This document shows, one piece after another, positions 49,620 through 62,642 of a stretch of 64,000 nucleotides of DNA. The stretch spans positions 162,882 through 226,881 of the forward strand of contig JAAEYW010000005.1 of the NCBI GenBank assembly GCA_018223185.1, given 5' to 3'. This DNA comes from Oceanospirillales bacterium. GTDB taxonomy: Bacteria > Pseudomonadota > Gammaproteobacteria > Pseudomonadales > Balneatricaceae. The first letter of the stretch is position 1. Every line of letters begins with the position of its first letter. Position numbers and translations under genes: made by a program. The notes beneath the pieces were generated by a model, which ran no database searches, was not told where the DNA came from, and saw nothing but the letters and a program-made list of their open reading frames with translations.

Positions 49620-51080
49620 ATGGAAAAACCGCATTTTTTCACAGCCATAATCAATCAGCGCACCCGGCTGATGACTGCGCTTGCCTGCATTTTATTCACA
49701 GGCCTGCTGCTATCCGGAATTTACCTCTCCGTTGTTGCCGGAAAAATGGCTCAGCTTCAGACCCGTCAACAGGGCGAGTTACTCGGCCAACAAACCGTCA
49801 CCATGATAAAGCCCGCGCTTCTGGCAGGCGATTCGGTCAGCCTGAACTATGTTCTCAATCAATTGGTAAAACAGCCGCATATAGACGCCATCATCCTGAC
49901 CGACCCCAAGGACCGGTTACTCGCCCGGGCCGGCGATATCAGTCAGGACAACCTGATTCAGCAGGACGTTCTGATCCGACAGCAAAATGAGACTCTGGCG
50001 ATTCTTCAGTTTTATCTGAATCCACACGCAAACAAAGCCAACCTCAATACATTGCTGGTGCAGGCTGCGATTCTGGCACTGATAACCATCATTACCACAC
50101 TGACCGGCTGCTGGCTCAGCCTGAACCGCAATAGCCATACAACAGCGCAAGATACCCACGAAACAGACCCGGGAAGCATTAACACTTTCTCCACCTCATC
50201 AATAGAGACTGACAATACCTCAGCAGTGACTCATCCACACAACCCGGAGTCCCACCCAGAAGAACTGGTGGAACTGCTCAGACCCGATGAAAATGCCCCA
50301 CATATGCCAGGCTTCGCCCCCTTCTGCGAACATAAAGAGAGAACTGCCGCCAAAGCAGAACCAGGCGAAGCGCTTACTGATGAGGTCAGCGTCGAAGAGA
50401 TCAGCCTGGAACCACAACTGCGCAACAAAACGCCTAACCCCCTGTTTGAAAACAGCCAGCATGAGATTCAGCTTGATCTGTACTCATTTGAGCAGGAACT
50501 GGAACTGATCGTTGCCGCGGAAGCTGCCGGTTACCTCCTCTATCTCGACCTGTCATCCGGCCACTCAGACAACCTTCACAGCAACGAACTCCGGGAACTG
50601 CAGGAATATTATTACCGGATGCTGGACATGGTTATCGCCATCTATCAGGGGGAGTCCACCAGGATTGATAACGGCGATCTGCAACTGGCGTTTCTCAAAC
50701 CCCATAAGGACGACTCCCATGGCGTCAATGCGATCTGTGCAGCCCAGTTATTTAACCGCCTTTATAAACTGTTTAATCAGCAGCGGATTCGCAGCTTTAA
50801 ACCGGTCCTGAATCTGCACATGGCACTGGTGCGCGGCCACTACAAGAAGCTGCCGCGAATGCAGGAAGAGGCCCGCTATCTGACCCACAGCACTGACAGC
50901 AACGAACTGATCACCCATACCGCTCTCAGCGAAGCGCCGGACCTCAAAGTCAGCCTGCTGGCCGGTGCCGATATTGTGCGCGCCGAAGAGGACAAAGTCC
51001 TGATCAGATCAGTCAACGACAACTATCAAAAGCTACTGGACAAGCAGGCCCGCCACCTGCTCAGCAAACTATTCCCATGA
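49620..51080 (+). CDS. AhpA/Smp-like membrane protein of unknown function
   Basis: 486 residues. Membrane segments at about 17-37 and 145-167 flank a small periplasmic domain (KMAQLQTRQQGELLGQQTV, VLNQLVKQPHIDAIILTD) like the SMP_2 domain of the AhpA/YtjB group. An acidic, Ser/Thr/Pro-rich cytoplasmic linker (about 175-290) follows. The C-terminal domain (about 290-486) has YLLYLDLSSGH, LNLHMALVRGHYKKLP and HTALSEAP, which faintly recall a degenerate class III nucleotide cyclase fold; I see no catalytic metal or base-binding residues. Divergent from proA. Function unknown; the family call is tentative. Confidence 0.55.
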   Translation: MEKPHFFTAIINQRTRLMTALACILFTGLLLSGIYLSVVAGKMAQLQTRQQGELLGQQTVTMIKPALLAGDSVSLNYVLNQLVKQPHIDAIILTDPKDRLLARAGDISQDNLIQQDVLIRQQNETLAILQFYLNPHANKANLNTLLVQAAILALITIITTLTGCWLSLNRNSHTTAQDTHETDPGSINTFSTSSIETDNTSAVTHPHNPESHPEELVELLRPDENAPHMPGFAPFCEHKERTAAKAEPGEALTDEVSVEEISLEPQLRNKTPNPLFENSQHEIQLDLYSFEQELELIVAAEAAGYLLYLDLSSGHSDNLHSNELRELQEYYYRMLDMVIAIYQGESTRIDNGDLQLAFLKPHKDDSHGVNAICAAQLFNRLYKLFNQQRIRSFKPVLNLHMALVRGHYKKLPRMQEEARYLTHSTDSNELITHTALSEAPDLKVSLLAGADIVRAEEDKVLIRSVNDNYQKLLDKQARHLLSKLFP

Positions 51081-51194
51081 TCATCTGCACCACGACAGCC
51101 ATACAGATCGGTTATAAATAGCGGCAACCTGTATCTGTAAAACAGGACGGTGCTCACCTATGCTCAGCTCACGGATTATATTTAAGGTGAAACT

Positions 51195-51965
51195 ATGTTA
51201 ACTGATCTGCCAATTCTGTTTATTGCCGGATTTCTCGGCGGAGTGCTGAACTCTATCGCAGGAGGCGGCAGTTTCATCACTTTTCCGGCACTACTGCTGG
51301 CAGGCGTCCCGCCCATAAGCGCCAACGCCACCAACACATTCGCCTCATGCTCAGGCTATATCAGCGGTACCTGGGCATTCAGAAAAGAGCTGCGGGAGAT
51401 ACAGAGCCAACTACCACGTTTTATCCTGATCAGCCTTATCGGCGGCATCAGCGGCGCCTGGCTACTACTTCAGACCCCGGAGTCCGACTTTGAAAAAGCA
51501 GTGCCCTGGCTTCTGCTTTTTGCCACACTGCTCTTTATCTTCGGCGGACACCTTAACCGGTCACTAAGGCAACTGAGCAGCAAACATCGCCACGCGTCCT
51601 CAGCTGGTGCCGGACTGCTATCAATATTACTGCTTGGCGTCTGTATTTATGGGGGATTCTTTAACGCAGGACTGGGCATTATATCACTCAGTTATCTCGC
51701 GCTGGCCGGATTTACCGATATCAACCGGATGAACGGCCTCAAACTACTGATCTCAACCTTCGTATCACTGATTGCGATAGCGATATTCATCTATGATGAC
51801 GTGATCGCCTGGTATGAAGGCTCAATGGTACTGACAGGAACGGTTGTCGGGGGCTATGTCGCAGCACACCTGTCCCGCACACTGCCACAACAACTGATTC
51901 GCAACTTCGTTATCATTGCCAGCATCGGTATAACCCTGTATTTTTTCTATGATGTATACCTTTAA
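51195..51965 (+). CDS. TauE/SafE-family sulfite/organosulfonate exporter-like permease
   Basis: 256 residues, about eight membrane segments in two related halves. The opening GFLGGVLNSIAGGGSFITFPALLLAGVPPISANATNT is the family signature, repeated in weaker form as GGFFNAGLGIISLSYLALAGFTDINRMNGLK. Members move sulfite, sulfoacetate or other anions, and the substrate cannot be read from sequence. AAGGTGA precedes the ATG. Probably cotranscribed with the LysE-type gene 57 bases on. Confidence 0.88.
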   Translation: MLTDLPILFIAGFLGGVLNSIAGGGSFITFPALLLAGVPPISANATNTFASCSGYISGTWAFRKELREIQSQLPRFILISLIGGISGAWLLLQTPESDFEKAVPWLLLFATLLFIFGGHLNRSLRQLSSKHRHASSAGAGLLSILLLGVCIYGGFFNAGLGIISLSYLALAGFTDINRMNGLKLLISTFVSLIAIAIFIYDDVIAWYEGSMVLTGTVVGGYVAAHLSRTLPQQLIRNFVIIASIGITLYFFYDVYL

Positions 51966-52021
51966 TCACCGGCTCTCATAGAAACCATCACGCATTCAAC
52001 CCGCAACCACAGGCTTACATA

Positions 52022-52645
52022 ATGGATATAATGACACTGCTACTATTTATCCCCGCCTGTTTTGCACTAAATATGTCTCCCGGTCCTAACAATCTTCTGG
52101 CAATGAGCAATGCCAAACGCTACGGATTTCAATCCGCCTGCGCTGCAGGTGCAGGTCGCCTGATCGCATTTACGGGGATGATATTTCTCGCCGCCACCGG
52201 GCTTGCGGTAATCCTGCACACCTCCGAAGCTGTTTTTATGACAGTAAAGGTCGCTGGTGCCGGTTATCTGTTCTGGCTGGCATTCAGGCTATGGACCGCC
52301 GATACATCCAAAGCGGATCTGACACCGCAACAGGATGACAAAACACGCTTTCAGCTAATGCGGGAAGAGTTTATCCTCGCCGCAGGCAACCCTAAAGCAA
52401 TCCTGATATTCACCGCTTTTCTACCGCAATTCGTTAATCCAGACGGAGATACGACACTACAGTTCTCTCAACTGGGGATCGCCTTCCTGCTGCTGGAATG
52501 GATCGCCATTGCAATCTCCGCCCTGTTTGGCCTCTATCTGCGCCAGTGGTTTGCAAACCCACAGAAAAGAAAGATATTTAATCGCAGTTGCGCCACCCTA
52601 CTCACATGTGCAGGAATAGGCCTGCTGTTAACTCGTCGCAGTTAA
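52022..52645 (+). CDS. LysE/RhtB-family amino-acid exporter
   Basis: 207 residues, about six membrane segments. Family start FALNMSPGPNNLLAMSNAKRYG with the conserved SPGPN, then GAGYLFWLAFRLW and EFILAAGNPKAILIFTAFLPQF. Likely exports an amino acid or derivative; substrate unknown. The ribosome site is weak, so it may be translated through the upstream exporter mRNA. Confidence 0.88.
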   Translation: MDIMTLLLFIPACFALNMSPGPNNLLAMSNAKRYGFQSACAAGAGRLIAFTGMIFLAATGLAVILHTSEAVFMTVKVAGAGYLFWLAFRLWTADTSKADLTPQQDDKTRFQLMREEFILAAGNPKAILIFTAFLPQFVNPDGDTTLQFSQLGIAFLLLEWIAIAISALFGLYLRQWFANPQKRKIFNRSCATLLTCAGIGLLLTRRS

Positions 52646-52968
52646 GGCCTTCATTATTAATGCTTCTACTGCCTAAGAAAACAGCCTACTGCATATTCAC
52701 ATAGCCCTCTTTAATAGTACCCAAAACGAGGGCACGCACGAGATATCGATTCCCTTTTTACACGCCCTTATATAGATTAGATCTGCAGATGATCATTCAA
52801 ACTCAATGAATCTCTAACCTCAGTGAAGTCCGATTAATCCAAAAACCTCCTGATACCGTAGAATCGACGTTTTACCGCTTCAAAGACGGGGATAGCTGGA
52901 AGCCTTAATCCTTCAAAAACAGAAAGGATCGCTTTACAAGAAATTTGTGTATAAATGTGGGGTAATAC
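52646..52968. other. Intergenic region upstream of the chemoreceptor gene
   Basis: About 320 bases that should hold the chemoreceptor promoter. A TCAAAG ... GCCTTAA arrangement near 52890-52915 is only a poor match to a sigma-28 promoter. GGGG lies nine bases before the downstream ATG. No gene or strong hairpin seen. Confidence 0.4.
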
Positions 52969-54606
52969 ATGAATCAGCTATTACGCACCATCAGCGTCCG
53001 CGCCAAAGTCTTATTGCTTGTCATCATATCTTTCATCAGTCTGGTCGGAATTATTTCATTCTCCCTCCTCCAACTGGAAGGGGACCTGCTCAAAGAAAGA
53101 AAATCTGAAATCAGACGACTGACACAGGTCGCTTATTCACTGATCGAACATGAGCAGCAACTGGTTCAGTCAGGCCAGAAAACTGCAGAAAAGGGGAAAC
53201 AGGACGCACTGGATCTTATTCGCACACTCCGATACGGCAAAGACAACTATTTTTATGTCGTCGACACCAACCACAATATGCTGTTATACCCAGCCAATCC
53301 GAAAATTGAAGGCACGAATGTCGCCAACATGACCGATGCTAAGGGTCAGAAAATCTCACAAATACTCCTGCGCGAAGTAAAAGCCAGCAGTGAGGGCGGC
53401 TTCATGAAGAACGAGATGATCAAGCCAGGCTCGAAGAAAGCAACACCTCAACTGTCCTATGGCCGCCTTAACACCGAGTGGGAATGGATCCTGGCGACCG
53501 GTGAGTATACAGACGATATTAACGAAAGATTCTGGCATGAGTTCTGGCTGGAAATGGAAATACTGGCATTCGCCCTTATCATTACCGGCATAGTATCAGC
53601 ACTGGTAGCCAGAGCGATCACTGATCCCGTTAAACGATTAACCGATATCATCACAAATGCCGCGACCAACAAAGACCTGACACTTCGGGCGGATATTCAA
53701 AACCGTGATGAATTCGGACAGATGGGAGAGGCATTTAACAGCATGATGGCAAGCTTCCATGAACTGATACTGGAACTGACCGCGGCCACCTCGCAAGTTG
53801 CAAGCTCAGCCACTGAACTTTCAGCGACCACAGCACAGACCAGCAAAGGTATGACACGGCAGCAGGATGATACCGCTCAGGTTGCCTCTGCGATGACCGA
53901 GATGACCGCAACAGTTCATGAGGTCGCACAAAATACCCAGCAAGCGGCTACCGCCTCAAGCGATGCAGCCAGTGCCGCACAAACAGGCCGACAGGTTGTC
54001 GAAGCAACAATATCCGCGGTACAAACACTCTCTGAACGCTTAGCAAACTCTGCCGAACTAACCCACAGCCTCGAAGCAGAAAGCACCAACATTGCCAACA
54101 TGCTGGAAGTGATCAACAACATTGCAGAACAAACCAACCTGCTGGCACTCAATGCAGCGATAGAAGCCGCCCGCGCCGGCGAACAGGGGCGAGGCTTCGC
54201 AGTTGTTGCCGATGAGGTGCGTTCCCTCTCCAGCCGGACTGCAGATTCGACCAAGCAGATTGCGGCGGTTATAGAGCGACTTCAATCCGGTACAAAAGCG
54301 GCAGTAAAAGCGATGCAAACCAGCAGCAGCGAAGCGGCCGACGTGGTTCAGCAGACACTTAAAGCGGGCGATTCTCTCAACGAAATCGCCACAGCTGTCG
54401 AGCATATCAACGCGATGACCATACAGATCGCCAGCGCCTCAGAGGAACAAAGCCTGGTATCTGAAGAGATAAACCAAAATGTAGTCAGCATTAGCGGAGT
54501 CTCTATGGATAGCGCCGAGGGTGCTGACCAGATCGCTCAAACCTGTGAAGAACTCGCCCGCCTTTCAGAACACCTGAAAGAGATCGCAAAGCGCTTCACC
54601 GTATAG
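52969..54606 (+). CDS. Methyl-accepting chemotaxis protein with single Cache domain
   Basis: 545 residues. Membrane segment about 13-32, a periplasmic sCache_2-type domain ([56 protein letters not shown]), a second membrane segment about 195-215, HAMP ([16 protein letters not shown]), then a long signalling coiled coil whose hairpin tip is [20 protein letters not shown]. Cache_2 receptors often sense small carboxylates, but the ligand here is unknown. It lacks the C-terminal NWETF-type pentapeptide that recruits CheR in some receptors. Transcribed alone, ending at the terminator at 54634. Confidence 0.94.
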   Translation: MNQLLRTISVRAKVLLLVIISFISLVGIISFSLLQLEGDLLKERKSEIRRLTQVAYSLIEHEQQLVQSGQKTAEKGKQDALDLIRTLRYGKDNYFYVVDTNHNMLLYPANPKIEGTNVANMTDAKGQKISQILLREVKASSEGGFMKNEMIKPGSKKATPQLSYGRLNTEWEWILATGEYTDDINERFWHEFWLEMEILAFALIITGIVSALVARAITDPVKRLTDIITNAATNKDLTLRADIQNRDEFGQMGEAFNSMMASFHELILELTAATSQVASSATELSATTAQTSKGMTRQQDDTAQVASAMTEMTATVHEVAQNTQQAATASSDAASAAQTGRQVVEATISAVQTLSERLANSAELTHSLEAESTNIANMLEVINNIAEQTNLLALNAAIEAARAGEQGRGFAVVADEVRSLSSRTADSTKQIAAVIERLQSGTKAAVKAMQTSSSEAADVVQQTLKAGDSLNEIATAVEHINAMTIQIASASEEQSLVSEEINQNVVSISGVSMDSAEGADQIAQTCEELARLSEHLKEIAKRFTV

Positions 54607-54633
54607 CAATAGAAAACTGCGAGAGAGTAAAAC

Positions 54634-54663
54634 AAAAAAGGAGTGCATAAGCGCTCCTTTTTT
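54634..54663 (+). terminator. Terminator of the chemoreceptor gene
   Basis: Stem GGAGTGC / GCGCTCC (one G-T pair) with ATAA loop, preceded by A-run and followed by TTTTTT. Nearly the same sequence occurs again at 54861-54892. Confidence 0.85.
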
Positions 54664-54860
54664 ATGCCTGCGAGCTTATACCCGTGAGCACCAGCCGAAG
54701 GCTTAAATCTGATCCAGAGGCGCTCACCACTGCAGCAACCAATCCCCTACTTAAGAGAGAAGCCCTGAACACCGCCTGGTACACACTTAAACCGCGCCTT
54801 ACAAACAATAAGATCTCAACAACTAACCGCGCCAGACACCAGAAAAGAGGGATCTAAAAC

Positions 54861-54892
54861 AAAAAAAGGAGCGCATAAGCGCTCCTTTTTTT
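54861..54892 (-). terminator. Terminator of rpsA (bidirectional)
   Basis: Perfect stem GGAGCGC / GCGCTCC with ATAA loop, flanked by seven A on the left and seven T on the right, so it can work in both directions. It lies 15 bases past the rpsA stop. Confidence 0.88.
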
Positions 54893-54907
54893 ATCAGTTA
54901 AGAAGTA

Positions 54908-56587
54908 TTACTTCTTAGCTTCCATCTGCGCCTTGATCAGGTCACCGATAGTGGTTGGACCTGCAGTCTCAACCGGAGCATCAGCAACAGCCTTGATAGC
55001 CGCTTTCTCATCTGCCTGGTCTTTAGCTTTGATAGACAGAGTGATTGAACGGTTACGACGATCCAGGTTAACAATCTTCGCTTCAACTTCTTCGCCTACT
55101 TTCAGGACAGTAGAAGCATCTTCGATGCGATCGATACTGATGTCAGATACCTTCAGGTAGCCTTCAACGCCTTCAGCCAGCTCGATGTTAGCGCCTTTAG
55201 CGTCTACAGACTTAACGATACCTTTAACGATAGTGTTCTTATCGTTTGCAGCAGCGTACTCAGAGAAAGGATCGCTTTCCAGTTGCTTGATACCCAGAGA
55301 GATACGCTCTTTCTCAGCATCGATAGACAGGATAACTGCCTCAACTTCTTCACCTTTTTTGTATTCGCGCAGCGCGGTTTCGCTGTCAGCATCCCAGGAG
55401 ATGTCAGACATGTGCACCAGGCCATCCAGATCATTTTCCAGACCAACGAAGATACCAAAATCAGTGATAGTCTTGATAGTACCGGTAACTTTATCGCCCG
55501 CAGCGAACTGCTCAGCAAAAGTAGACCATGGGTTAGGGATGCACTGCTTCATACCCAGAGAGATACGACGACGCTTCTCATCAACATCAAGAACCATAAC
55601 TTCAACTTCATCGTTCACCTGAACAACTTTAGAAGGATGGATGTTTTTGTTGGTCCAGGACATTTCAGACACGTGGATCAGACCTTCAACGCCATCTTCG
55701 ATAGAAGCGAAGCAGCCGTAGTCAGTCAGATTGGTAACACGTGCAGGAACCTTAGTTCCAGCAGGGAAACGAGCCAGGATAGAAGCCCATGGATCTTCAT
55801 TCAGCTGCTTCAGACCCAGAGACAGACGATTTGTCTCTTTATCAAACTTAATGATCTGAACAGTGATCTCATCACCCGGAGTCAGCATATCGCTAGGGTG
55901 AGAAATACGCTTCCACGCCATATCAGTGATGTGCAGCAGGCCGTCAACACCACCCAGGTCTACGAATGCACCGTAGTTGGTCAGGTTCTTAACGTAACCT
56001 TTAACCTGCTGACCCTCTTCCAGAGTAGCCAGTAGCTCATCACGCTGCGCGCTGTTAGCTTCCTGAAGCACTGCGCGACGGGAAACAACGATGTTGTCAC
56101 GCTTCTGGTCCAGTTTGATCAGTTTGAATTCCAGCTCCTGACCCATCAGGTGGTCAACGTTCTTAACCGGACGGACATCAACCAGTGAACCTGGCAGGAA
56201 GCCATTAATCTTGTTAACGGTAACGGTGAAGCCACCCTTAACAGTACCGCTGATGTAACCTTTAACAGTTTCTTCAGCTTCGAATGCAGTTTCCAGAACA
56301 CCCCAGGATTCAGCGCGCTTCGCTTTTTCACGGGACAGGCGTGTTTCACCGGAACCATCTTCAACGCTTTCCAGAGTAACCTTAACCATGTCACCCACTT
56401 GAACTTCAAGTTCCTGGGCATCATTAAGGAACTGGCTGCGGGCAATAACTGCCTCAGATTTCAGGCCAGCGTTTACGGTAACCCAGTCACTATCGATATC
56501 GATAACTTCACCCATAACGAGGGTACCAGGTACCATAGCAACGAGTTCAAGGGATTCTTCAAATAAGTCAGCAAAGCTTTCGGTCAT
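54908..56587 (-). CDS. rpsA: 30S ribosomal protein bS1
   Basis: 559 residues, six S1 RNA-binding repeats (for example [27 protein letters not shown] and [28 protein letters not shown]). Binds mRNA leaders and brings them to the 30S subunit. Full length and canonical from [18 protein letters not shown] lies about seven bases before the ATG. Unusually for a gammaproteobacterium, neither cmk upstream nor ihfB downstream is present; the neighbours are parC and a chemoreceptor. Both flanks carry terminators, so it is an isolated transcription unit. Confidence 0.97.
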   Translation of the reverse strand: MTESFADLFEESLELVAMVPGTLVMGEVIDIDSDWVTVNAGLKSEAVIARSQFLNDAQELEVQVGDMVKVTLESVEDGSGETRLSREKAKRAESWGVLETAFEAEETVKGYISGTVKGGFTVTVNKINGFLPGSLVDVRPVKNVDHLMGQELEFKLIKLDQKRDNIVVSRRAVLQEANSAQRDELLATLEEGQQVKGYVKNLTNYGAFVDLGGVDGLLHITDMAWKRISHPSDMLTPGDEITVQIIKFDKETNRLSLGLKQLNEDPWASILARFPAGTKVPARVTNLTDYGCFASIEDGVEGLIHVSEMSWTNKNIHPSKVVQVNDEVEVMVLDVDEKRRRISLGMKQCIPNPWSTFAEQFAAGDKVTGTIKTITDFGIFVGLENDLDGLVHMSDISWDADSETALREYKKGEEVEAVILSIDAEKERISLGIKQLESDPFSEYAAANDKNTIVKGIVKSVDAKGANIELAEGVEGYLKVSDISIDRIEDASTVLKVGEEVEAKIVNLDRRNRSITLSIKAKDQADEKAAIKAVADAPVETAGPTTIGDLIKAQMEAKK

Positions 56588-56664
56588 GCTTTTTCCTATA
56601 CTACAAACACCAGAATTATTGGGTGTTCGCAGGGGGTCATACCTGTATTGTCAGTTGATACAGG
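56588..56664 (-). promoter_or_regulatory. Structured rpsA leader (possible autoregulatory site)
   Basis: Two hairpins lie just before the rpsA ribosome site: a 6-bp stem AACACC / GGTGTT (56606-56627) and a 7-bp perfect stem CCTGTAT / ATACAGG (56642-56664). In E. coli the rpsA leader folds into hairpins bound by S1 for feedback control. A similar role here is inferred from position only. Confidence 0.4.
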
Positions 56665-56854
56665 GCAGTTTAATTATCCTGAGAAGGTTGCGAATACTGA
56701 CTAAAAAACAACCATACAGGAGAGTGTCAGGCGCGATATTTTACAGATATCTTCATCAAGAAGAAAGTAAATGCGCGTCGTAAGTGTGTATTTTTCAGCC
56801 AGCCCGCGCAAAAACACCCGCCAGTCGTCCGATACAGAGGGATAAACTCCCAAA

Positions 56855-56883
56855 AAAAAGAGTGATCAGCGATCACTCTTTTT
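56855..56883 (-). terminator. Terminator of parC
   Basis: Perfect 13-bp stem AAAAAGAGTGATC / GATCACTCTTTTT with a three-base loop. On the minus strand it ends in a run of eight T, 15 bases past the parC stop. Separates the parE-parC transcripts from rpsA. Confidence 0.9.
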
Positions 56884-56897
56884 ACCATTCAATAAAG

Positions 56898-59183
56898 TTA
56901 TTCCGATGCCGCCGGACTCTCTTCAGCGGGAGACTTAGCAATAACATCCAGAGAATCAACCCGCTGATACCCCCGCGGCAGTTTATTACCCCGACGACCC
57001 CGTTCACCCCGATAGTGTTCAAGATCGGATGGTTTCATCTTCAGATGCTGACGACCGGAGTTCACCTGAAGAGTATCTTCAGAAGACAGAGTAACCAACG
57101 CGACCAGCAACTCATCTCTGGACGCCGCTCTGGCAGACGGAATATTGATAATCTTATTACCTTTACCCCGGCCAAGCTCTGGCAGATCTTTCACCGGGAA
57201 CACCAGCATCCGCCCCTCATTCGTTACCGCGACCAACAGATCGCTGTCTTTATTTTGCAGCGCCATCGGCGGCATAATTTTTGCGCCCTTAGGCAGAGTC
57301 AGAGCAGCCTTACCGGTACGGGTTTTACTGCTCATATCAGAAATTTTAGTGACAAAACCATAACCGGCATCCGATGCCAGCAGCACAGCATCACCCTCCT
57401 TACCTGCGATAGCCCCATCAATGGTGGCGCCTTTTGGCAACGTCAGCTTACCGGTAACCGGTTCACCCTGCCCCCGGGCAGAGGGCAGTGTATGCGCTTC
57501 AAGAGAGTAAGCCCGGCCCGTACTGTCCATCAGAATAATCGGCTGATTCATACGTCCCAGACACGCCAGTTTGAAACCGTCGCCGGATTTATAGCTGAGC
57601 CCCTCAGGATCAATATCATGACCTTTAGCAGAACGAATCCAGCCCTGCCTGGAGATAACCGCGGTGATCGGCTCAGCGGTCAGCAGTGCTTTTTCATCCA
57701 TCACCTTTGCCTCTTCCCGGGCAACAATGGGTGAACGACGATCATCACCAAACTCTTTAGCGTCCGCTTTCAGCTCATCCCGGATCAGCTTGCGCATCAG
57801 TTTTTCTGAGCCAAGAATCTCTTCCAGATAGTTACGCTCCTGGGTAAGTTCATCGATCTCACCGCGGATCTTAATCTCTTCCAGCTTGGCTAACTGCCGC
57901 AACCTGATCTCAAGAATCGCCTCAGCCTGAATCTCAGTGATACCGAAACGCTCGATCATCACCAGCTTAGGTTTCTCTTCAGTACGGATAATCTCAATAA
58001 CTTCGTCGATATTGAGGTACGCCACCATCAGACCTTCAAGAATATGCAGGCGGGCCAGCACTTTATCAAGACGGAACTGCAACCGGCGGCGTACGGTTTC
58101 AGTTCGATACGATAACCACTCGGTGAGGATCTCCTTAAGGTTTTTCACCTTAGGACGACCATCGATACCGATCATATTCATGTTGACCCGATAGGTACGT
58201 TCCAGATCGGTACTGGCAAACAGATGCGCCATCAGTTGTTCAACATCGATCCGGTTTGAACGGGGCACAATCACCAGACGGGTCGGATTTTCATGATCAG
58301 ACTCATCCCGAAGGTCAGACACCATCGGGAGTTTCTTCTGCTGCATCTGCTGGGCAATCTGCTCCAGTACCTTAGCCCCTGACACCTGGTAGGGCAGCGC
58401 AGTGATAACAATATCGCCCTGCTCCCGGCTGTATACCGCCCGGGCCCGAAGACTGCCCTTACCGGTTTCATACATCTTCTGCAATTCGTGTCGCGGCGTG
58501 ATCAGCTCAGCATCGGTGGGCATATCAGGCCCCGGCACTATTTCGCACAACTCTTCGATGCTCATACCCGGTTTAGACAGCAGCTGAATACAGGCCTGGG
58601 TTACCTCGCGCAGGTTATGCGGCGGGATATCGGTAGCCATGCCCACCGCAATACCGGTGGTTCCGTTCAGCAGAATATTGGGCAGCCGGGCAGGGAGGGT
58701 CAGAGGCTCATCAATCGTGCCATCAAAGTTTGGCCCCCATTCAACCGTCCCCTGAGCCACCTCTTTAAGCAGCACCTCGGCGTATTTCGCCAGCTTGGAC
58801 TCGGTATAACGCATCGCTGCAAAGGATTTAGGGTCATCGGGCGACCCCCAGTTACCCTGTCCGTCGATCAGGGGATAACGGTATGAGAACGGCTGTGCCA
58901 TCAGCACCATCGCTTCATAGCAGGCACTGTCTCCGTGAGGGTGAAATTTACCCAGCACGTCACCGACAGTACGGGCGGACTTCTTATACTTTGCCGTGGA
59001 TTTCAATCCCAGCTCAGACATGGCATAGACGATACGGCGCTGTACCGGCTTCAGGCCATCACCGATATTCGGCAGCGCCCGGTCAAGAATGACGTACATG
59101 GAGTAATCCAGATACGCCTTCTCGGTATATTCTTTCAGTGACAGGCGTTCAATGCCTTCATCAATATGTACTGTTCCGCTCAT
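56898..59183 (-). CDS. parC: DNA topoisomerase IV subunit A
   Basis: Decatenates sister chromosomes. 761 residues (E. coli 752). Catalytic Tyr in [15 protein letters not shown]; the quinolone-determining region [12 protein letters not shown] has the wild-type Ser and Glu. The C-terminal beta-pinwheel region is present. Follows parE after 59 bases. Confidence 0.97.
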   Translation of the reverse strand: MSGTVHIDEGIERLSLKEYTEKAYLDYSMYVILDRALPNIGDGLKPVQRRIVYAMSELGLKSTAKYKKSARTVGDVLGKFHPHGDSACYEAMVLMAQPFSYRYPLIDGQGNWGSPDDPKSFAAMRYTESKLAKYAEVLLKEVAQGTVEWGPNFDGTIDEPLTLPARLPNILLNGTTGIAVGMATDIPPHNLREVTQACIQLLSKPGMSIEELCEIVPGPDMPTDAELITPRHELQKMYETGKGSLRARAVYSREQGDIVITALPYQVSGAKVLEQIAQQMQQKKLPMVSDLRDESDHENPTRLVIVPRSNRIDVEQLMAHLFASTDLERTYRVNMNMIGIDGRPKVKNLKEILTEWLSYRTETVRRRLQFRLDKVLARLHILEGLMVAYLNIDEVIEIIRTEEKPKLVMIERFGITEIQAEAILEIRLRQLAKLEEIKIRGEIDELTQERNYLEEILGSEKLMRKLIRDELKADAKEFGDDRRSPIVAREEAKVMDEKALLTAEPITAVISRQGWIRSAKGHDIDPEGLSYKSGDGFKLACLGRMNQPIILMDSTGRAYSLEAHTLPSARGQGEPVTGKLTLPKGATIDGAIAGKEGDAVLLASDAGYGFVTKISDMSSKTRTGKAALTLPKGAKIMPPMALQNKDSDLLVAVTNEGRMLVFPVKDLPELGRGKGNKIINIPSARAASRDELLVALVTLSSEDTLQVNSGRQHLKMKPSDLEHYRGERGRRGNKLPRGYQRVDSLDVIAKSPAEESPAASE

Positions 59184-59242
59184 TTTTTGTCCCGGAGCTT
59201 AAAACTCATTGTTCGCACAATCTTCAACCTGGTAATAAGGGA

Positions 59243-61772
<2,530 letters not shown>

Positions 61773-61865
61773 CAATAACCTTTCAATCTGCTACTATCTT
61801 TATCTTTATCTGTATATATATACATGTTTTCGGTAAAGTACCGGAGAGCGCCTGACGATGCAACC

Positions 61866-62642
61866 TTAACCCGCGACTCTTTTGACAGAGGTATCAATCT
61901 GGCCGTCCCGGTGTAACGCCAGCCACCGGTAAGCCGGCAGACTAAGCACCGGGTCATCCTCCAGAAGCAGATGCTGACAACCCGCTTTAAACTGTACCGA
62001 CGTCGCCGGGGTCATGATCACCCGGATACTATCACGGACAAGTTCCCATGACTGATGGACATGGCCATTCATCACCGCCCTGACATTGGCATGCTGTGCC
62101 AGCACTGCCCAGAGCTGATCAGCATTAGCCAGCATAATCCGGTCCTGCCATTCGCTGCCCACCGGCAGTGGATTATGGTGCAGCACAACAAGACAGTGGA
62201 GAGAGGAATACTCTAGCAGCTGCTCTTCCAGAAAGGTCAGTTCGCTCCGGGACAAACTTCCGCCGCCCTGACCATCAGGATCAGAGGTACTGTCCAGCAG
62301 TATTATCGCCCACCCTTTTGTGACGACAGTACGCTGATTCAGCTGACCACTATGCCGATCGCCCATCTGATGCATCAGTTGCGCATCATCATGATTACCA
62401 GGAATCCAGTAGCCTGGAACAGGCAGATCAGCGAGTCGCTGACTCAGCCGCTGATAGCCTTCGGGACCGCCATGGTGCACCAGATCACCGCTGTAGATAA
62501 TCATATCCGCAGCAGGCGTCTGTAAAAGAAGATCATCAATCACGCGATCCAGATGCCGCTCAACATCGAAGCCTCGGTAATTGTGATCTGGATCATTTTG
62601 TAAATGACAGTCGGTAATCTGAGCAATAACCAGCGGGGTCAT
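61866..62642 (-). CDS. cpdA: 3',5'-cyclic-AMP phosphodiesterase CpdA (Icc)
   Basis: 258 residues, calcineurin-type metallophosphoesterase. Metal-ligand motifs: QITDCHL, IYSGDLVHHG, IPGNHDD, VLHHNP and MNGHVHQSWE. Lowers cellular cAMP. The ATG overlaps the yqiB stop by four bases (ATGA). Confidence 0.94.
   Translation of the reverse strand: MTPLVIAQITDCHLQNDPDHNYRGFDVERHLDRVIDDLLLQTPAADMIIYSGDLVHHGGPEGYQRLSQRLADLPVPGYWIPGNHDDAQLMHQMGDRHSGQLNQRTVVTKGWAIILLDSTSDPDGQGGGSLSRSELTFLEEQLLEYSSLHCLVVLHHNPLPVGSEWQDRIMLANADQLWAVLAQHANVRAVMNGHVHQSWELVRDSIRVIMTPATSVQFKAGCQHLLLEDDPVLSLPAYRWLALHRDGQIDTSVKRVAG

Larger units (their letters stand above)
54607..54907. other. Intergenic region between chemoreceptor gene and rpsA
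   Basis: About 300 bases between convergent genes, bounded by two nearly identical terminators. The 195 bases between them contain no gene or other structure that I can support. Confidence 0.5.
56588..56897. other. Intergenic region between parC and rpsA
   Basis: About 310 bases between two minus-strand genes. From right to left it holds the parC terminator, the presumed rpsA promoter, and the hairpin leader. No additional gene; in particular there is no cmk fragment. Confidence 0.55.

Noticed and set aside
52890..52920. Sigma-28 promoter for the chemoreceptor gene
   Set aside because: The TCAAAG and GCCTTAA elements match the consensus poorly and the spacing is uncertain.
56784..57734. 316-codon plus-strand frame opposite parC
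   Set aside because: Shadow of the parC coding strand; composition is typical of an antisense frame (rich in Arg, His, Gln, Thr) with no recognisable domain.
58890..58960. Quinolone-resistance substitutions in parC
   Set aside because: The determining region reads [12 protein letters not shown] with the usual Ser and Glu; nothing indicates resistance.
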